DNA from: Nonomuraea angiospora
Lineage (GTDB): Bacteria; Actinomycetota; Actinomycetes; Streptosporangiales; Streptosporangiaceae
Assembly: GCF_014873145.1 (NCBI RefSeq)
Contig: NZ_JADBEK010000001.1
Span: 4,836,001-4,900,000 of the forward strand
Length of the DNA stretch: 64,000 nucleotides
Direction of reading: 5' to 3'
Shown: in pieces, positions 1 to 10,238 of the stretch
How positions within the stretch are numbered: the stretch's first letter is position 1
How the letters are laid out: the number at the start of each line of letters is the position of its first letter
The notes under the pieces: model-generated
The model's database searches: none
Told to the model about the DNA's origin: nothing
Seen by the model: only the letters and a program-made list of their open reading frames with translations
Made by a program: the position numbers and the translations under genes

Positions 1-1
1 C

Positions 2-1192
<1,191 letters not shown>

Positions 1193-1198
1193 CCTGTT

Positions 1199-1954
1199 TC
1201 AGCTTCTGCGCCAGCCGCCGGCGGCGTGGATGCCGCCGTCCACGTGCAGCGTCGCCCCCGTGACGAACCTGGCCAGATCGCTGGCCAGGAACACGGCCGC
1301 GCCGGCGGCCTCCTCCGGGCCGCCCAGCCGGCCGAGCGGCGGGACGCGTACCGGCTCGTAGGGCAGGGGGCGGGCCAGCATGCGCTCGCGCACGCCGGAC
1401 TCGCCCTCGGTCCGCAGGGCGTCGGGCGCGATCGCGTTCACCCGGATGCCCCGGGGAGCCAGCTCCAGGGCGAGCGTCTTCGTCAGGCTCTCCAGACCGG
1501 CCTTCATCGCCGCGTACACCGCGAACCCCGGGGCCGCCTGATGGGCCTCGCTGGAGGTCACGTTGATGATCGACGAGCCCGGCGACATCATCGGCAGCAG
1601 CCGCCTGATCATGCCGGTGACCTGGGTGAAGTTCTCCTCGACGAGGATCTGCTCGCCGCGGGGCGAGGTGTCGGCGAACGCCGCGTGGAAGGTGCCGCCC
1701 GCGTTGTTGACCAGGATGTCCACGCGGCCCCACCGCTCACGGACGGCCTGGGCGAAGATCTCCACCGCCACGGGGTCGCGTACGTCGAGCTTCATCGCCA
1801 GCTCGGCCCGCGGCTTGTCGCGGTCGCACACCGCGACATGAGCGCCGAACGCCGCGAACGTCTCCGCGATCGCCAGCCCGATGCCCCTGGCCGCCCCGGT
1901 GACCACGGCGACGCGCCCGGTGAGCAAGATCGCGTCCGGAGAAGGGGCGGTCAT
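1199..1954 (-). CDS. SDR family oxidoreductase
   Basis: A 251-residue classical short-chain dehydrogenase/reductase. It shows the Rossmann glycine motif TGAARGIG at 19-26, NNAG at 83-86, Ser134/Ser135 and the catalytic pair Tyr147/Lys151 (YAAMK). The C-terminal LHVDGG typical of FabG-like enzymes is present. It should be a cytosolic NAD(P)-dependent alcohol/ketone reductase; the substrate cannot be read from sequence. The ATG at 1954 was chosen because the frame upstream continues only into repetitive intergenic DNA. It is divergent from the FKBP gene (72-bp gap) and convergent with guaB1. Confidence 0.88.
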   Translation of the reverse strand: MTAPSPDAILLTGRVAVVTGAARGIGLAIAETFAAFGAHVAVCDRDKPRAELAMKLDVRDPVAVEIFAQAVRERWGRVDILVNNAGGTFHAAFADTSPRGEQILVEENFTQVTGMIRRLLPMMSPGSSIINVTSSEAHQAAPGFAVYAAMKAGLESLTKTLALELAPRGIRVNAIAPDALRTEGESGVRERMLARPLPYEPVRVPPLGRLGGPEEAAGAAVFLASDLARFVTGATLHVDGGIHAAGGWRRS

Positions 1955-2026
1955 GAACGATGACGATATCCCGACCGCATAGAGTCGTCGGGTCTCATTG
2001 TCAGCAATCATCAACAGGAGCACTTC

Positions 2027-2401
2027 GTGGCACTCGAAAAGCCCGAGATCGACTTTCCCGAGGGCAACCCGCCCGCCGACCTGGAGATCGTCGACCTGAC
2101 CGTGGGCGACGGCCCGGAGGCCAAGCCCGGCCACAGCGTACGCGTCCACTACGTGGGCGTGGCCTTCTCCACCGGCGAGGAGTTCGACGCGTCGTGGAAC
2201 CGCGGCGACGCGTTCGAGTTCCCGCTCGGCGCGGGCCGCGTCATCGCGGGCTGGGACCAGGGGGTCGCGGGCATGAAGGTCGGCGGACGGCGCAAGCTCG
2301 TCATCCCGCCGCACCTCGGTTACGGCAGCCGGGGGGCCGGCGCGCGCATCAAGCCGAACGAGACGCTCATCTTCGTCGTCGACCTGCTCGACGTCAGCTA
2401 A
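2027..2401 (+). CDS. FKBP-type peptidyl-prolyl cis-trans isomerase
   Basis: A 124-residue single-domain FKBP. It has the VHYVGVAFSTGEEFDASW strand/loop, the GRVIAGWDQGVAGMKVGGRR core and the closing LGYGSRGAG...IKPNETLIFVVDLL, all classical FKBP features including the active-site Trp and Tyr. No signal peptide is visible, so a cytosolic folding role is likely. The start is the GTG at 2027, preceded by AGGAG about 9 bases upstream. It stands alone, divergent from the SDR gene. The 1.1 kb downstream is repeat-rich and gene-free. Confidence 0.93.
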   Translation: MALEKPEIDFPEGNPPADLEIVDLTVGDGPEAKPGHSVRVHYVGVAFSTGEEFDASWNRGDAFEFPLGAGRVIAGWDQGVAGMKVGGRRKLVIPPHLGYGSRGAGARIKPNETLIFVVDLLDVS

Positions 2402-2462
2402 CACTTTCCCGGGGCGGGCCACCCAAGCCAAACCGGCCCGCCCCACCCCCTCCGAGCCCGCC

Positions 2463-2652
2463 CCGCCCCTTCCACCCCGCTCCACCCCACCCCCTCCCAG
2501 CCCGCCCCATCCCTTCCACCCCGCTCCACCCCACCCCCTCCCAGCCCGCCCCATCCCTTCCACCCCGCTCCACCCCACCCCCTCCCAGCCCGCCCCATCC
2601 CTTCCACCCCGCTCCACCCCACCCCCTCCCAGCCCGCCCCATCCCTTCCAAC
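2463..2652. repeat. 44-bp tandem repeat (about 4 copies)
   Basis: A pyrimidine-rich, strand-asymmetric minisatellite begins about 60 bp after the FKBP stop. Copies register exactly 44 bp apart, with the same CGCTCCACC word at about 2478, 2522, 2566 and 2610, and decay into related C-rich sequence to about 2700. Open frames across it on both strands are simple-sequence artefacts. Confidence 0.9.
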
Positions 2653-2903
2653 CCGCCCCACGCCCTTCCAGCCCGCCCCGCACCCGCTCCAGACCCGCCG
2701 CTCCCCCACGCCTCCGCCCGGCCCTGACGCCTCCCCACCCACCCACCTCAGCCCCTCGGCAACCACCGCTCCTCCCCACACCCACCGGGCCCGTCCAGAC
2801 CCGAAGCCTTCACACCACACCCACTCGGACCCGACGCTCCTCCCCACGCCGCCCGCCCGTCCGGACCGACGTTCCCCGCACCCGGCCCCCCGCTTCCGGA
2901 CCC

Positions 2904-3083
2904 GCGCCCCATCCCCTCCCTCCGCGCCCCTCCGGACCCGCGCCCCATCCCCTCCCTCCGCGCCCCTCCGGACCCGCGCCCCATCCCCTCCCTCCGCGCC
3001 CCTCCGGACCCGCGCCCCATCCCCTCCCTCCGCGCCCCTCCGGACCCGCGCCCCATCCCCTCCCTCCGCGCCCCTCCGGACCC
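2904..3083. repeat. 36-bp tandem repeat (5 copies)
   Basis: Five near-identical direct copies of a 36-bp C-rich unit, with GCGCCCCATC recurring at 2904, 2940, 2976, 3012 and 3048. It differs from the 44-bp array upstream. The rest of 2700-3528 is C-rich without a credible gene. Confidence 0.9.
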
Positions 3084-3310
3084 GCGAGCCTCATCCCTCT
3101 CGGCTCACCCTCCAGAGCCGACGCCCCTACGCGCCCTGCGCCGCCTTTGCGGGACCGACGCCCCCACTCCCTCCCGCCCCGTCTTCCGGCCCGGCGCCCC
3201 CACGCCCTGCCCTATAGACCAGCCTCCGCCCCACCCTCACCCCGCTACGGCGATCACTCACCTCAACGTGACGGCCCTGTGGCGCATATCAACGTGGCGC
3301 CGCGCCGCGT

Positions 3311-3346
3311 CACCCTCGCCCTCGCCCTCGCCCTCGCCCTCGCCCT
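3311..3346. repeat. hexanucleotide repeat CCCTCG x6
   Basis: Six perfect CCCTCG copies about 180 bp before the ligase start. In frame they would add a Pro-Ser run to the ligase N-terminus if an upstream start were used. That extension is rejected because the family length is met from 3529. Confidence 0.9.
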
Positions 3347-3528
3347 CGCCGGAAGGAAAGGACCCACCCGCACCCGAGCGAAAAGCCTTCAATGAGGGCC
3401 CAATACGCGATGCTCGCGCGAGGATCCCAAATGGGGAGCAACCATACGAGGGGCCGTGCCGGGAACAAGGCAGACACTTGGCCGATATCGGGTGGGGAAA
3501 TGTCGGTTCCGTAAGGCAACATAGGCGT

Positions 3529-5052
3529 GTGCTTCTGATCGACGTGGTCCGGGTTTCCGAGGCGGTGGCGCGCACGTCCGCTCGGCTCGGCAAGGTGGGC
3601 CATCTGGCGGAGCTGCTGGGCCGCGTCGGCCCGGAGGAGGCGGAGATCGCGATCTCGTACCTCTCGGGCGAGCTGCCTCAGCGGCAGGTGGGCGTGGGCT
3701 GGCGCACGTTGGAGGACATCCCTCAGCCCAAGCTGGCCGCCACCGCCACCCTGACCGCGGTCGACGAGCTGCTGAGCAGGATCAAGGCGGTTGCCGGGCC
3801 GGGCTCGCAGGCCGCGCGCAAGGCGCTGGTGGCCGAGCTGTTCGCGGGGCTGACGAGCCAGGAGCAGCAGTTCATGCGCCGGCTGCTGTTCGGCGAGCTG
3901 CGGCAGGGAGCGCTCGACGGCGTCATGATCGAGGCGGTGGCCAAGGCGTCCGGCGCGCCGTCGGCCGACGTGCGGCGCGCGCTCACGCTGCGCGGATGGC
4001 TTCCCGCCGTCGGGGCGGCCGCGCTGAGCGGCGGGGTCGAGGCGCTGCGCGCGTTCCGGCTGCAGGTGGGGCAGCCGGTCTCGCCCATGCTGGCGGGCAG
4101 CGCGCCCAACGTGGCCGCCGCGTTGGAGAAGGCCGGCACCCCGGCGGCGCTGGAGTGGAAGCTCGACGGCATCCGGGTGCAGGCCCACCGTTCGGGCTCC
4201 GAGGTCAAGGTTTTCACGCGTACGCTCGACGACGTCACGCCGCAGGTTCCCGAGCTGGTCGAGGCCGTGCTCGACATGCCGTACGACGATCTCGTGCTGG
4301 ACGGCGAGGTGATCGCGCTGCGTCCCGACGGTCGGCCGCACCCGTTCCAGGTGACGGCGAGCCGCGCGACCAGCAAGACCAACGTCGCCCAGCTGCGCGA
4401 GCAGACGCCGCTGAGCGTGTTCTTCTTCGACGCACTGCGGGTGGACGGCGCCGACCTGCTCGACCTGCCCTATTCACAGCGCCAGGAGGCCCTCGCCCGC
4501 GCGGTCCCCCAGGGGCTGCTGACGCCGCGGCTGGTGACGGGGGACGTGGCCGAGGCGGAGAAGTTCTTCACCGACGTGGTCAAGGCGGGCCACGAGGGTC
4601 TGGTCGTCAAGTCCCTGGCCTCCCCTTACGCGGCCGGCCGGCGGGGCGCCGGATGGATCAAGGTCAAGCCGCGCCACACGCTCGACCTGGTGGTCCTGGC
4701 CGCCGAATGGGGTCATGGGCGGCGCGAGGGCAAGCTCTCCAACCTCCACCTCGGAGCGCGTGACCCTTCGGGCGGGTTCGTGATGCTCGGCAAGACGTTC
4801 AAGGGCCTGACGGACGAACTGCTGGCCTGGCAGACCGAACGCTTCCTCGAGCTGGCCGAGGGGCCCACCGACAACTGGACGGTCACGCTGCGACCGGAGC
4901 TGGTGGTGGAGATCGCCTTCGACGGGGTTCAGCGCTCCCCTCGCTATCCCGGCGGCATGGCCCTGCGTTTCGCCCGGGTCCTGCGTTACCGTCCGGACAA
5001 GCGCGTCGAGGACGCCGACACGGTCGACACCGTGCGCTCTTTGATGCTTTGA
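3529..5052 (+). CDS. ligB: ATP-dependent DNA ligase (LigB type)
   Basis: A 507-residue monomeric ATP-dependent ligase, the same length as mycobacterial LigB. It has an N-terminal DNA-binding domain (~1-200), the nucleotidyltransferase domain with motif [10 protein letters not shown] (AMP-accepting Lys211), VLDGEVIAL and WIKVKPRH, and a C-terminal OB fold. It forms an enzyme-AMP intermediate and seals nicks; in relatives LigB is accessory to NAD-dependent LigA. The GTG at 3529 gives VLLIDVV, matching LigB N-termini. The frame is open further upstream but only through repeat DNA. Confidence 0.93.
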   Translation: MLLIDVVRVSEAVARTSARLGKVGHLAELLGRVGPEEAEIAISYLSGELPQRQVGVGWRTLEDIPQPKLAATATLTAVDELLSRIKAVAGPGSQAARKALVAELFAGLTSQEQQFMRRLLFGELRQGALDGVMIEAVAKASGAPSADVRRALTLRGWLPAVGAAALSGGVEALRAFRLQVGQPVSPMLAGSAPNVAAALEKAGTPAALEWKLDGIRVQAHRSGSEVKVFTRTLDDVTPQVPELVEAVLDMPYDDLVLDGEVIALRPDGRPHPFQVTASRATSKTNVAQLREQTPLSVFFFDALRVDGADLLDLPYSQRQEALARAVPQGLLTPRLVTGDVAEAEKFFTDVVKAGHEGLVVKSLASPYAAGRRGAGWIKVKPRHTLDLVVLAAEWGHGRREGKLSNLHLGARDPSGGFVMLGKTFKGLTDELLAWQTERFLELAEGPTDNWTVTLRPELVVEIAFDGVQRSPRYPGGMALRFARVLRYRPDKRVEDADTVDTVRSLML

Positions 5053-5215
5053 CGCGCTCCCCGGCTTGAAGACCGGGGATTCAGCCCGTGCCGCGCGCTC
5101 ACTCGGCACCTCTGCGGCTTCCTGCTGCACTGGGCTGTGCCACCGCGAGCGCGCGGGCCTTCACCCCCGGCCTGAAGGCCGGAGCACTGACCCGCGTTCC
5201 GGTAGCCCGGATCTG
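5050..5215 (-). mobile_element. decayed IS200/IS605-family right end with tnpB 3' remnant
   Basis: Read on the minus strand, the segment ends in a hairpin CCCCGG-loop-CCGGGG followed by GAGCGCGTCAA. This is the usual layout of IS200/IS605 right ends, where the tnpB stop is followed by a foldback. Just upstream, one frame gives ALAVAQPS and the neighbouring frame gives VQQEAAEVPSE. Together they resemble the tail of actinobacterial TnpB proteins, with a frameshift. No intact transposase or left end is present. The family assignment rests on pattern memory and needs a search. Confidence 0.4.
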
Positions 5216-5602
5216 CCTGAAATCAGCAGGCAGCAAACCGTCGAGAACAAACCCCTTCACAACCGACGGCTTGATCGCCCAGGCACTCGACCTATAACCC
5301 AGCTGACCCGGGCGTATCACCGTCGCGAGCTGCACCATTTGTCGATCAAGACCGCTTTCTCGCGTTTTCCGGCACCCCAAAGATCCACGGCGTACGCTGG
5401 GCGTTCTTGGCAATCTTGCGGCTTAAGTGAGATATGTCACTGGTTGTCGCATTAAGTTGCCTTTACTCGGGATTTGTCGCATATGTTCGTCCTCACTGCG
5501 CGGGATCCCCCTCCCCGCCGACGGATCGGCCGCCGTACGCCCTGCACCCCCTCGGGCCCGGCCTTTCCCTGCCCTATCCCCTAGCTAGGACTGTGGTTTA
5601 CC
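5216..5602. other. intergenic stretch, no gene recognised
   Basis: No reading frame here has credible composition, start and ribosome site. GC is visibly lower than the flanks around 5420-5490, which may reflect transferred or decayed DNA or the promoter of the RlpA-like gene. No riboswitch consensus such as ydaO was recognised. Confidence 0.5.
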
Positions 5603-6358
5603 TTGGGCCAGCATTCCCTCAAGCCGACCCCTCAGTACCGCAAGCTCGTCGCGGGCAAGCGCCGCTGGATCACCATCGCGGCCGGCGCCGCCGTCGTGGC
5701 CGCCGCCTCCACCGCCGCCTGGGCCGCCATGGACACCACCGGCTCCCCCAACCACCTCTCGGCAGCCCCCACCCCGCTCCAGGCCAAGCCCCTGAACGAA
5801 GCCGCTCGCCAGGCAAGCCCCCAGTCGCCCTCGCAGACGATCCCGCAATCGCCCTCGCCGCTCCCCAAGCCTGCGGCGGCCCGCCCGAAGCCCATCAAGT
5901 CCCCGGCGACCGCCCAGCCGAACACCCCCGCCTCCCCGACGGCGACCTCCTCGAGCGCGGCCGCCAAGCCGACGGCGACCAAGCGGTCAACCCCCGGCAC
6001 CGCCAAAACCGCGTCCCCCACGCCGTCGAAGGCCACCAAGTCCCCGGCCCACAAGCCGAAGACCCGCGTACTCTCATCCGGAACCTGCGGCGCCTCCTAC
6101 TACGGCGACCCCCAGATGACGGCCAGCGGCGAACGCTTCGACCCCTCGGCCCTGACCGCCGCCCACAAGACCCTCCCGCTGGGCAGCAAGGTCCGCGTCA
6201 CCAACCCCGACACCGGCGAATCGGTCACGGTCCGCATCAACGACCGCGGCCCGTACGTGGGCGGCCGCTGCCTCGACCTCTCCGAAGCCGCCTTCGCCGC
6301 CATCGGCAACACCAGCGCCGGCGTCATGCGCGTCAAGTACGAGGTCCTGTCCCGCTAA
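5603..6358 (+). CDS. RlpA-like double-psi beta-barrel cell-wall protein
   Basis: A 251-residue exported protein. Residues ~20-42 form a signal anchor (RRWITIAAG... to STAAWA), residues ~50-155 form a Pro/Ala/Ser/Thr-rich wall-spanning linker, and the C-terminal ~95 residues form a DPBB domain. That domain has CGASYYGDPQMTASGERFD, LPLGSKVRVTN and the hallmark NDRGPYVGGRCLDLS. RlpA relatives bind or cleave peptidoglycan glycan strands; catalytic activity is inferred from the conserved Asp and acidic residues. TTG at 5603 is the best start (TAGGA about 14 bases upstream). The last codons are the first unit of a 30-bp repeat array. Confidence 0.85.
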   Translation: MGQHSLKPTPQYRKLVAGKRRWITIAAGAAVVAAASTAAWAAMDTTGSPNHLSAAPTPLQAKPLNEAARQASPQSPSQTIPQSPSPLPKPAAARPKPIKSPATAQPNTPASPTATSSSAAAKPTATKRSTPGTAKTASPTPSKATKSPAHKPKTRVLSSGTCGASYYGDPQMTASGERFDPSALTAAHKTLPLGSKVRVTNPDTGESVTVRINDRGPYVGGRCLDLSEAAFAAIGNTSAGVMRVKYEVLSR

Positions 6359-6760
6359 CGCCACCCACCCCAAGGCCCTGTCCCGCTGATGCATCCGCCC
6401 AGGGCCCTGGCCCGCTCACAGCACCCACCCCAAGGCCCCGTTCCGCAAACGCCATCCGCCCAAGGCTTTGGCCCGCTAACGCCATCCACCCAAGGCCCTG
6501 GCCCGCTCACACCACCACCCCAAGGCCCCGTTCCGCTAACGCCATCCACCCAAGGCCCTGGCCCGCTCATGCCACCACCCCAAGGTCCCGTTCCGCTGAC
6601 GCCATCCGCCCAGGCTCTGGCCCGCTCACACCGCCCACCCCAAGGCCCCGTCCCCCTTACGCCATCCGCCCAAGGCCCTGGCCCGCTCACACCACTCACC
6701 CCGAGGCCCTGGCCCGCCAACGCCACCCGCCCCAAGGCCCTGGCCGCTCGCGCTACCCCA
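6343..6760. repeat. 30-bp degenerate tandem repeat starting inside the rlpA-like 3' end
   Basis: About 14 imperfect 30-bp units of the type AGGCCCTGGCCCGCTCACRC, ending in CCACCC. The first unit includes the final sense codons and stop of the preceding gene (GTC CTG TCC CGC TAA). Later units repeat that context with substitutions. Alternate units differ slightly, giving a 60-bp higher-order period. No gene is credible in it. Confidence 0.85.
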
Positions 6761-6830
6761 GTGCGAGGGGCTCCTTTGCCGGGTTGGACTAGGCCGGGCT
6801 CGTATGGATCCCGGGTGCGGGCGAGTGGGG

Positions 6831-7424
6831 TCACTTCACCAGGCGCAGCGTCATCGGGTAGCGGAAGTTGCCCTCCGTCAGGGACGTGATGCCGCCGACG
6901 ATGGAGAGGACGACGGCGGCGACCCAGATGAACGGGATCAGCACGACACCGATGAAGGTGAACGGCAGCAGAACCGTGGCCCCCACCACCGTGAGCTGGA
7001 AGTTGAGTGCCTCAAGCGCCTGCCTGCGGATGTAGGGCGAGGTCTTGGCGCCGGTGAGCAGCAGGATCAGAGGGCCGGCGATCGGGATGCCGACGACCAG
7101 CAGCAGGTGACCGACGGCGGCGGCGAGACGTTCGTTGCTCTCCGGCGCCCGCTCCGGGCGAACCGGGGGCGGGAGCGGGGCGAGCCGGGGTACGGCTTGA
7201 GCGCCGTACAGCTCCGTCATGATGGGCATCAGGTCACCGTGCGTGCGCGCAGTCATCGCGCGCTCCAGCCGGTCGTCGAACTCGAGCTTGTCGAAGCGAC
7301 CCTCCGCGTAGGCGGCCTTGACGTGCTCGACCACGTGCTCTCGGTCCTGGTGGGTGACGCGCAGATGAGCTGGCGGCACCTGTCCCGGCCCAGGGGTTTG
7401 CGATACCCCAGCCATAATCGTCAT
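6831..7424 (-). CDS. DUF1707 / DUF4870 domain membrane protein
   Basis: 197 residues. The N-terminal half has the DUF1707 (SHOCT-like) signature: LRVTHQDREHVVEHVKAA, GRFDKLEFDDRLERAMTART and DLMPIMTEL. The C-terminal half is a DUF4870-type membrane domain with three hydrophobic segments (HLLLVVGIPIAGPLILLL, LPFTFIGVVLIPF, AAVVLSIVGGI) and the YIRRQALEALNFQL motif. A small cytoplasmic-membrane protein; function is unknown for the family. ATG at 7424 follows AAGGAG closely; ATG at 7415 is an alternative with longer spacing. It is divergent from the next gene. Confidence 0.88.
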   Translation of the reverse strand: MTIMAGVSQTPGPGQVPPAHLRVTHQDREHVVEHVKAAYAEGRFDKLEFDDRLERAMTARTHGDLMPIMTELYGAQAVPRLAPLPPPVRPERAPESNERLAAAVGHLLLVVGIPIAGPLILLLTGAKTSPYIRRQALEALNFQLTVVGATVLLPFTFIGVVLIPFIWVAAVVLSIVGGITSLTEGNFRYPMTLRLVK

Positions 7425-7559
7425 GCCTCTCCTTCGAGAATCGGGCAGTCACCTCTCATACTGCGTCCCTCGAACCCTCGGTGCTATCGGGAGAATCCCG
7501 GATGTGACCCCTAGATCATCCCCGACGCACGGAGGCTCCAGACGGTATAAAAAGGATGC

Positions 7560-7907
7560 ATGAGATGGCGAGACCGCTACGGCATTCGTCGACTGCGCGG
7601 CCCCAAGGTCGCGAAGTTCGACCGTGAGGCGACTGACGCCGACATCGAAGCGCTTATCGCTTTTGCCCGCTCGCGGCGTGGCGTCGAGTTTTACGTCGAG
7701 CCCGAGACTTTCGCCACCGACACGACCGCCATGGCGGTCGCCGACGACGGCGAATGGACCAGGCGCAGGGTCGGCTCCCCTGCCGTGATCCACAAGGTTG
7801 CCCGCGATCTAGCCCTCCCGGTTTATGACGTTCAACTCACCGGCTATCCGCCGCGCATGCGCGCTTACAACGAGCGCCGCCGCCGCGAAGAAGAAACCGG
7901 CAGCTGA
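7560..7907 (+). CDS. conserved actinobacterial hypothetical protein
   Basis: 115 residues with no transmembrane segment. The C-terminal part (ADDGEWTRRRVGSPAV...LPVYDVQLTGYPPRMRAYNERR) resembles a small protein family found next to housekeeping genes in streptomycetes and relatives, whose function is not established. Codon use fits the genome. ATG at 7560 is preceded by AAAGG at short spacing, and the N-terminus may be a few residues shorter. A strong hairpin follows the stop. Confidence 0.7.
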   Translation: MRWRDRYGIRRLRGPKVAKFDREATDADIEALIAFARSRRGVEFYVEPETFATDTTAMAVADDGEWTRRRVGSPAVIHKVARDLALPVYDVQLTGYPPRMRAYNERRRREEETGS

Positions 7908-7919
7908 CCCCCGGCAGCC

Positions 7920-7948
7920 GTCCGCCAGCGGGTCACCCGTTGGCGGAC
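7920..7948 (+). terminator. strong hairpin after the hypothetical gene
   Basis: Arms GTCCGCCA and TGGCGGAC enclose a further CGGGT/ACCCG pairing with one G-U wobble. It starts 13 bp after the stop. There is no U-tract, as is common in high-GC actinomycetes. It is followed by CTGA x4 at 7951-7966. Confidence 0.6.
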
Positions 7949-7990
7949 CACTGACTGACTGACTGACGATTGGCGCGGTGTCGGCTCACG

Positions 7991-8158
7991 CTGACGGCCG
8001 CCCACTCACAGCGTCTCCCTGACGGCCGCCCACCCGCAGCGGCTCCCTGACGGCCGCCCACCCGCAGCGTCCCCCTGACAGCCGCCCACCCGCAGCCGCC
8101 CGCTGACAGCCGCCCACCCGCAGCCGCCCGCTGACAACCGCCCACCCGCGGCCGCACA
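7991..8158. repeat. 28-bp tandem repeat (6 copies)
   Basis: Six consecutive 28-bp direct copies each start CTGACRRCCGCCCAC, with variation concentrated in the last eight bases. They have no spacers and no associated cas genes. The open frames through it are repeat artefacts. Confidence 0.9.
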
Positions 8159-8206
8159 CTGGCAGCTGACCACTCACAGCCGCCGTCTCACCACCGGCAG
8201 CCAGCA

Positions 8207-8460
8207 ATCGACCACGTCCGTACGCAGTACCTGGCTGATGCCCGGCCGGATCAGGGGCCTCAATCCCCTCTCCACGGAGAGCTTCGCGAGCTGCCGCCGC
8301 TGCTGGTCGTAGCCGACTCGTAAGAGGGTCCTCCCGACGACGCGCGGTGGTTTGTGAAGCGGTGTCCGATGCCGTGGGAATGGTCAGCCTCGAGATCTAC
8401 GGCGGCATGCCGCATGCCTTCCATGCGAGCGTCCTCAGGGCCGAGTCGCTTCCGCTCGAC
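8207..8460 (+). pseudogene. remnant of an alpha/beta-hydrolase (HSL/esterase type), C-terminal part
   Basis: Translation from 8231 reads LADARPDQGPQSPLHGELRE then LPPLLVVADS and hits a TAA at 8321. Downstream, another frame resumes with DDARWFVKR and then CEAVSDAVGMVSLEIYGGMPHAFHAS. This order (SPL..DLS.LPPLL, DD..R, Y.GMPH.F, with the catalytic His in MPHAFH) is that of the C-terminal third of fold-3 esterases. It is interrupted by a stop and at least one frameshift and has no N-terminal half. The 28-bp array lies immediately upstream and may have replaced it. Confidence 0.6.
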
Positions 8461-8618
8461 GTGACCTTGCTCCGACGCATCACGGGTGGAGCAGTTCACT
8501 TGCCGTCCCAGAGCACACGAGCTGAGAAGCGTCTTTGATCCGTCCCCCTGTGCGGATCAGGCTGCCGCGGGGTGTTGTTGATCGGTGCGTTTGGCCGGGC
8601 GCTTGTGGGTGGTGGGCG

Positions 8619-9854
8619 TCATTCGGGTGGGGTGTTGGCCTCGTCTTCGTCCAGGAGGTTCACCAGGGGGAGGAGCCAGGAGGCGTGCGGTGGGCCCATG
8701 GCGGCGTCGAGTTCGGCCGGGGTGGGGAGGCGGTCTCGGAGGATCGCGGGCGACAGGAGGTTTTGGAGGGCGTGCATGAGGAGGTTGGCCATCGAGTAGC
8801 TGGGGTCGATGGTCAGGGCGCGTTCCAGGGCGATGGTGGCCTGGACGTTGTTTCCCGCGCGCCAGGAGGCCATCGCCAGGAGGGATGCGGCCGGTGGGAT
8901 GAAGCGGGGCTCCAGCCTGCGGGTCAGGTCCTTCCAGAGAAGTACGTGGGAATCTTGCATGAGGGTCCAGGCCTCGTCGCGGGCTCGGGTGATCGATAGG
9001 GCCAGGCCCAGCTTCGCCGCCTCCGCGTCGTCCAGGCGGCCGCCTTCCTCGTGGGTCTGGAGGGCTGCTCGGACTCTGTTCAGGCTTTCGGCGATGAACT
9101 GCGTCGCGAAGGTGTCGAGGTTTGTGGTGGCTGTCAGGTCGGCCCGGAGTTCTGCGATCGCGTCGGCTGTGGCCCGGCGCATGGCCATGCGTACGGGGCC
9201 TGCGATGGGGGCGATGGTGCGTTCCAGGGATTCGCGATCGGGGAGGGCCACCAGGCCGCGGATGGTCGCCTCTGCGGCGATCTGGCTGGTGGTCAGGTCG
9301 TACGGAGTGCCTTCGGCCGGGCAGCACGTCGCGAGATCGCAGATGTAAGACCAGTAGCGGCCCTCGTGTGCTCGTAGCGCTTCGCCTACGTGGAGTTCGG
9401 TCTTGGCGGCGAGGAGTCGGGCCTCGTCGACTGCCGGTGTCACCAACTCCCCCGGGCCGTAGCCGACGACGACGATCTCTGTTACGCCCTCCCGGTCGAA
9501 GACGGGCTCCAGGGAGGCGAGGGTGCCCGGCGGGAACGGGAGGCTCCATCTGGCCACCAACTTGGCCTGGCGACGGTCGAGACCGATCAGGATGAGGCTG
9601 GTCTTCGGATGGAAGCCGACGAGGTATGGCACGGCGGCCAGGATGTCGGTGGGGCTGGTGAGGGTGAGGCAGGGCTCCAGCGACGTGAAGCTGGTTGTTG
9701 AAGATGAGGAGGCCGAACACGAGGAGGAGGAAGGTGACATGGGGGACGGTGGGGGTGATGGAGCGGCGGTGTTGGGGCTGGAGTCCTCGGAGGGGGAGCC
9801 GGGATTGGGGTTGGGGGGCGGGGTGGTCGCGGGGGTGGAGTGGTTGGTCGTCAT
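8619..9854 (-). CDS. DUF4192 domain-containing protein
   Basis: 411 residues. After a low-complexity Pro/Ser/Thr N-terminus (~1-65) comes the DUF4192 core beginning LTLTSPTDILAAVPYLVGFH, with SLILIGL, VVVGYGPG, DALYV-like strands and a long helical C-terminus containing SWRAGNNVQATIALERALTI, which looks TPR-like. A widespread actinobacterial protein of unknown function. ATG at 9854 has AAGGG just upstream. The N-terminal 65 residues are unusual in composition and may be partly non-native. No operon partner. Confidence 0.88.
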   Translation of the reverse strand: MTTNHSTPATTPPPNPNPGSPSEDSSPNTAAPSPPPSPMSPSSSSCSASSSSTTSFTSLEPCLTLTSPTDILAAVPYLVGFHPKTSLILIGLDRRQAKLVARWSLPFPPGTLASLEPVFDREGVTEIVVVGYGPGELVTPAVDEARLLAAKTELHVGEALRAHEGRYWSYICDLATCCPAEGTPYDLTTSQIAAEATIRGLVALPDRESLERTIAPIAGPVRMAMRRATADAIAELRADLTATTNLDTFATQFIAESLNRVRAALQTHEEGGRLDDAEAAKLGLALSITRARDEAWTLMQDSHVLLWKDLTRRLEPRFIPPAASLLAMASWRAGNNVQATIALERALTIDPSYSMANLLMHALQNLLSPAILRDRLPTPAELDAAMGPPHASWLLPLVNLLDEDEANTPPE

Positions 9855-10238
9855 GGGCCCTTAGGGTGCCTGGGCAGCGGCTGCTGGATCGGGCCCGAAT
9901 GCGGTTCTGGGGATGGTGGGCGCGTTCAGGAGGGCGGTTGTGGATAACTGTCGGCCGGTTTTCGGCTGGGGCTGCGGGTGAGGCACGGGCGGTGAAGGCG
10001 CTGGCGTGCAAGGTCCGGCCGTTGGGCGGCTGGCCCTGGAGAGGGTGAGGGCGAAGGGGCTGAGGCTCTCAGGGCTAGCGGTGAAGGCACTGGCCGTGGA
10101 AGCGCTGGCCATGTGAAGGGGCTGGCCCTTGAGGGTCTGAAGGTGAAGGGGCTGAGGCTGTCAGGGTTGGCGGTGAAGGGGCCAGCCGTGAAGGGGCTGA
10201 GGGTGCAGGGGCCGTCAGTGAACGGCTCGATGGTGAAC

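Noticed and set aside
3268..3528. 87-residue N-terminal extension of the DNA ligase through a Pro-Ser repeat
   Set aside because: The extension is encoded by the CCCTCG repeat and flanking intergenic DNA. From 3529 the length and first residues match LigB.
5456..5602. c-di-AMP (ydaO) riboswitch upstream of the rlpA-like gene
   Set aside because: Such riboswitches often precede wall-hydrolase genes in actinobacteria, but none of the conserved core blocks could be found in the leader.
2463..8158. CRISPR array
   Set aside because: The 44-, 36- and 28-bp repeats are direct tandem copies without unique spacers, and there are no cas genes.
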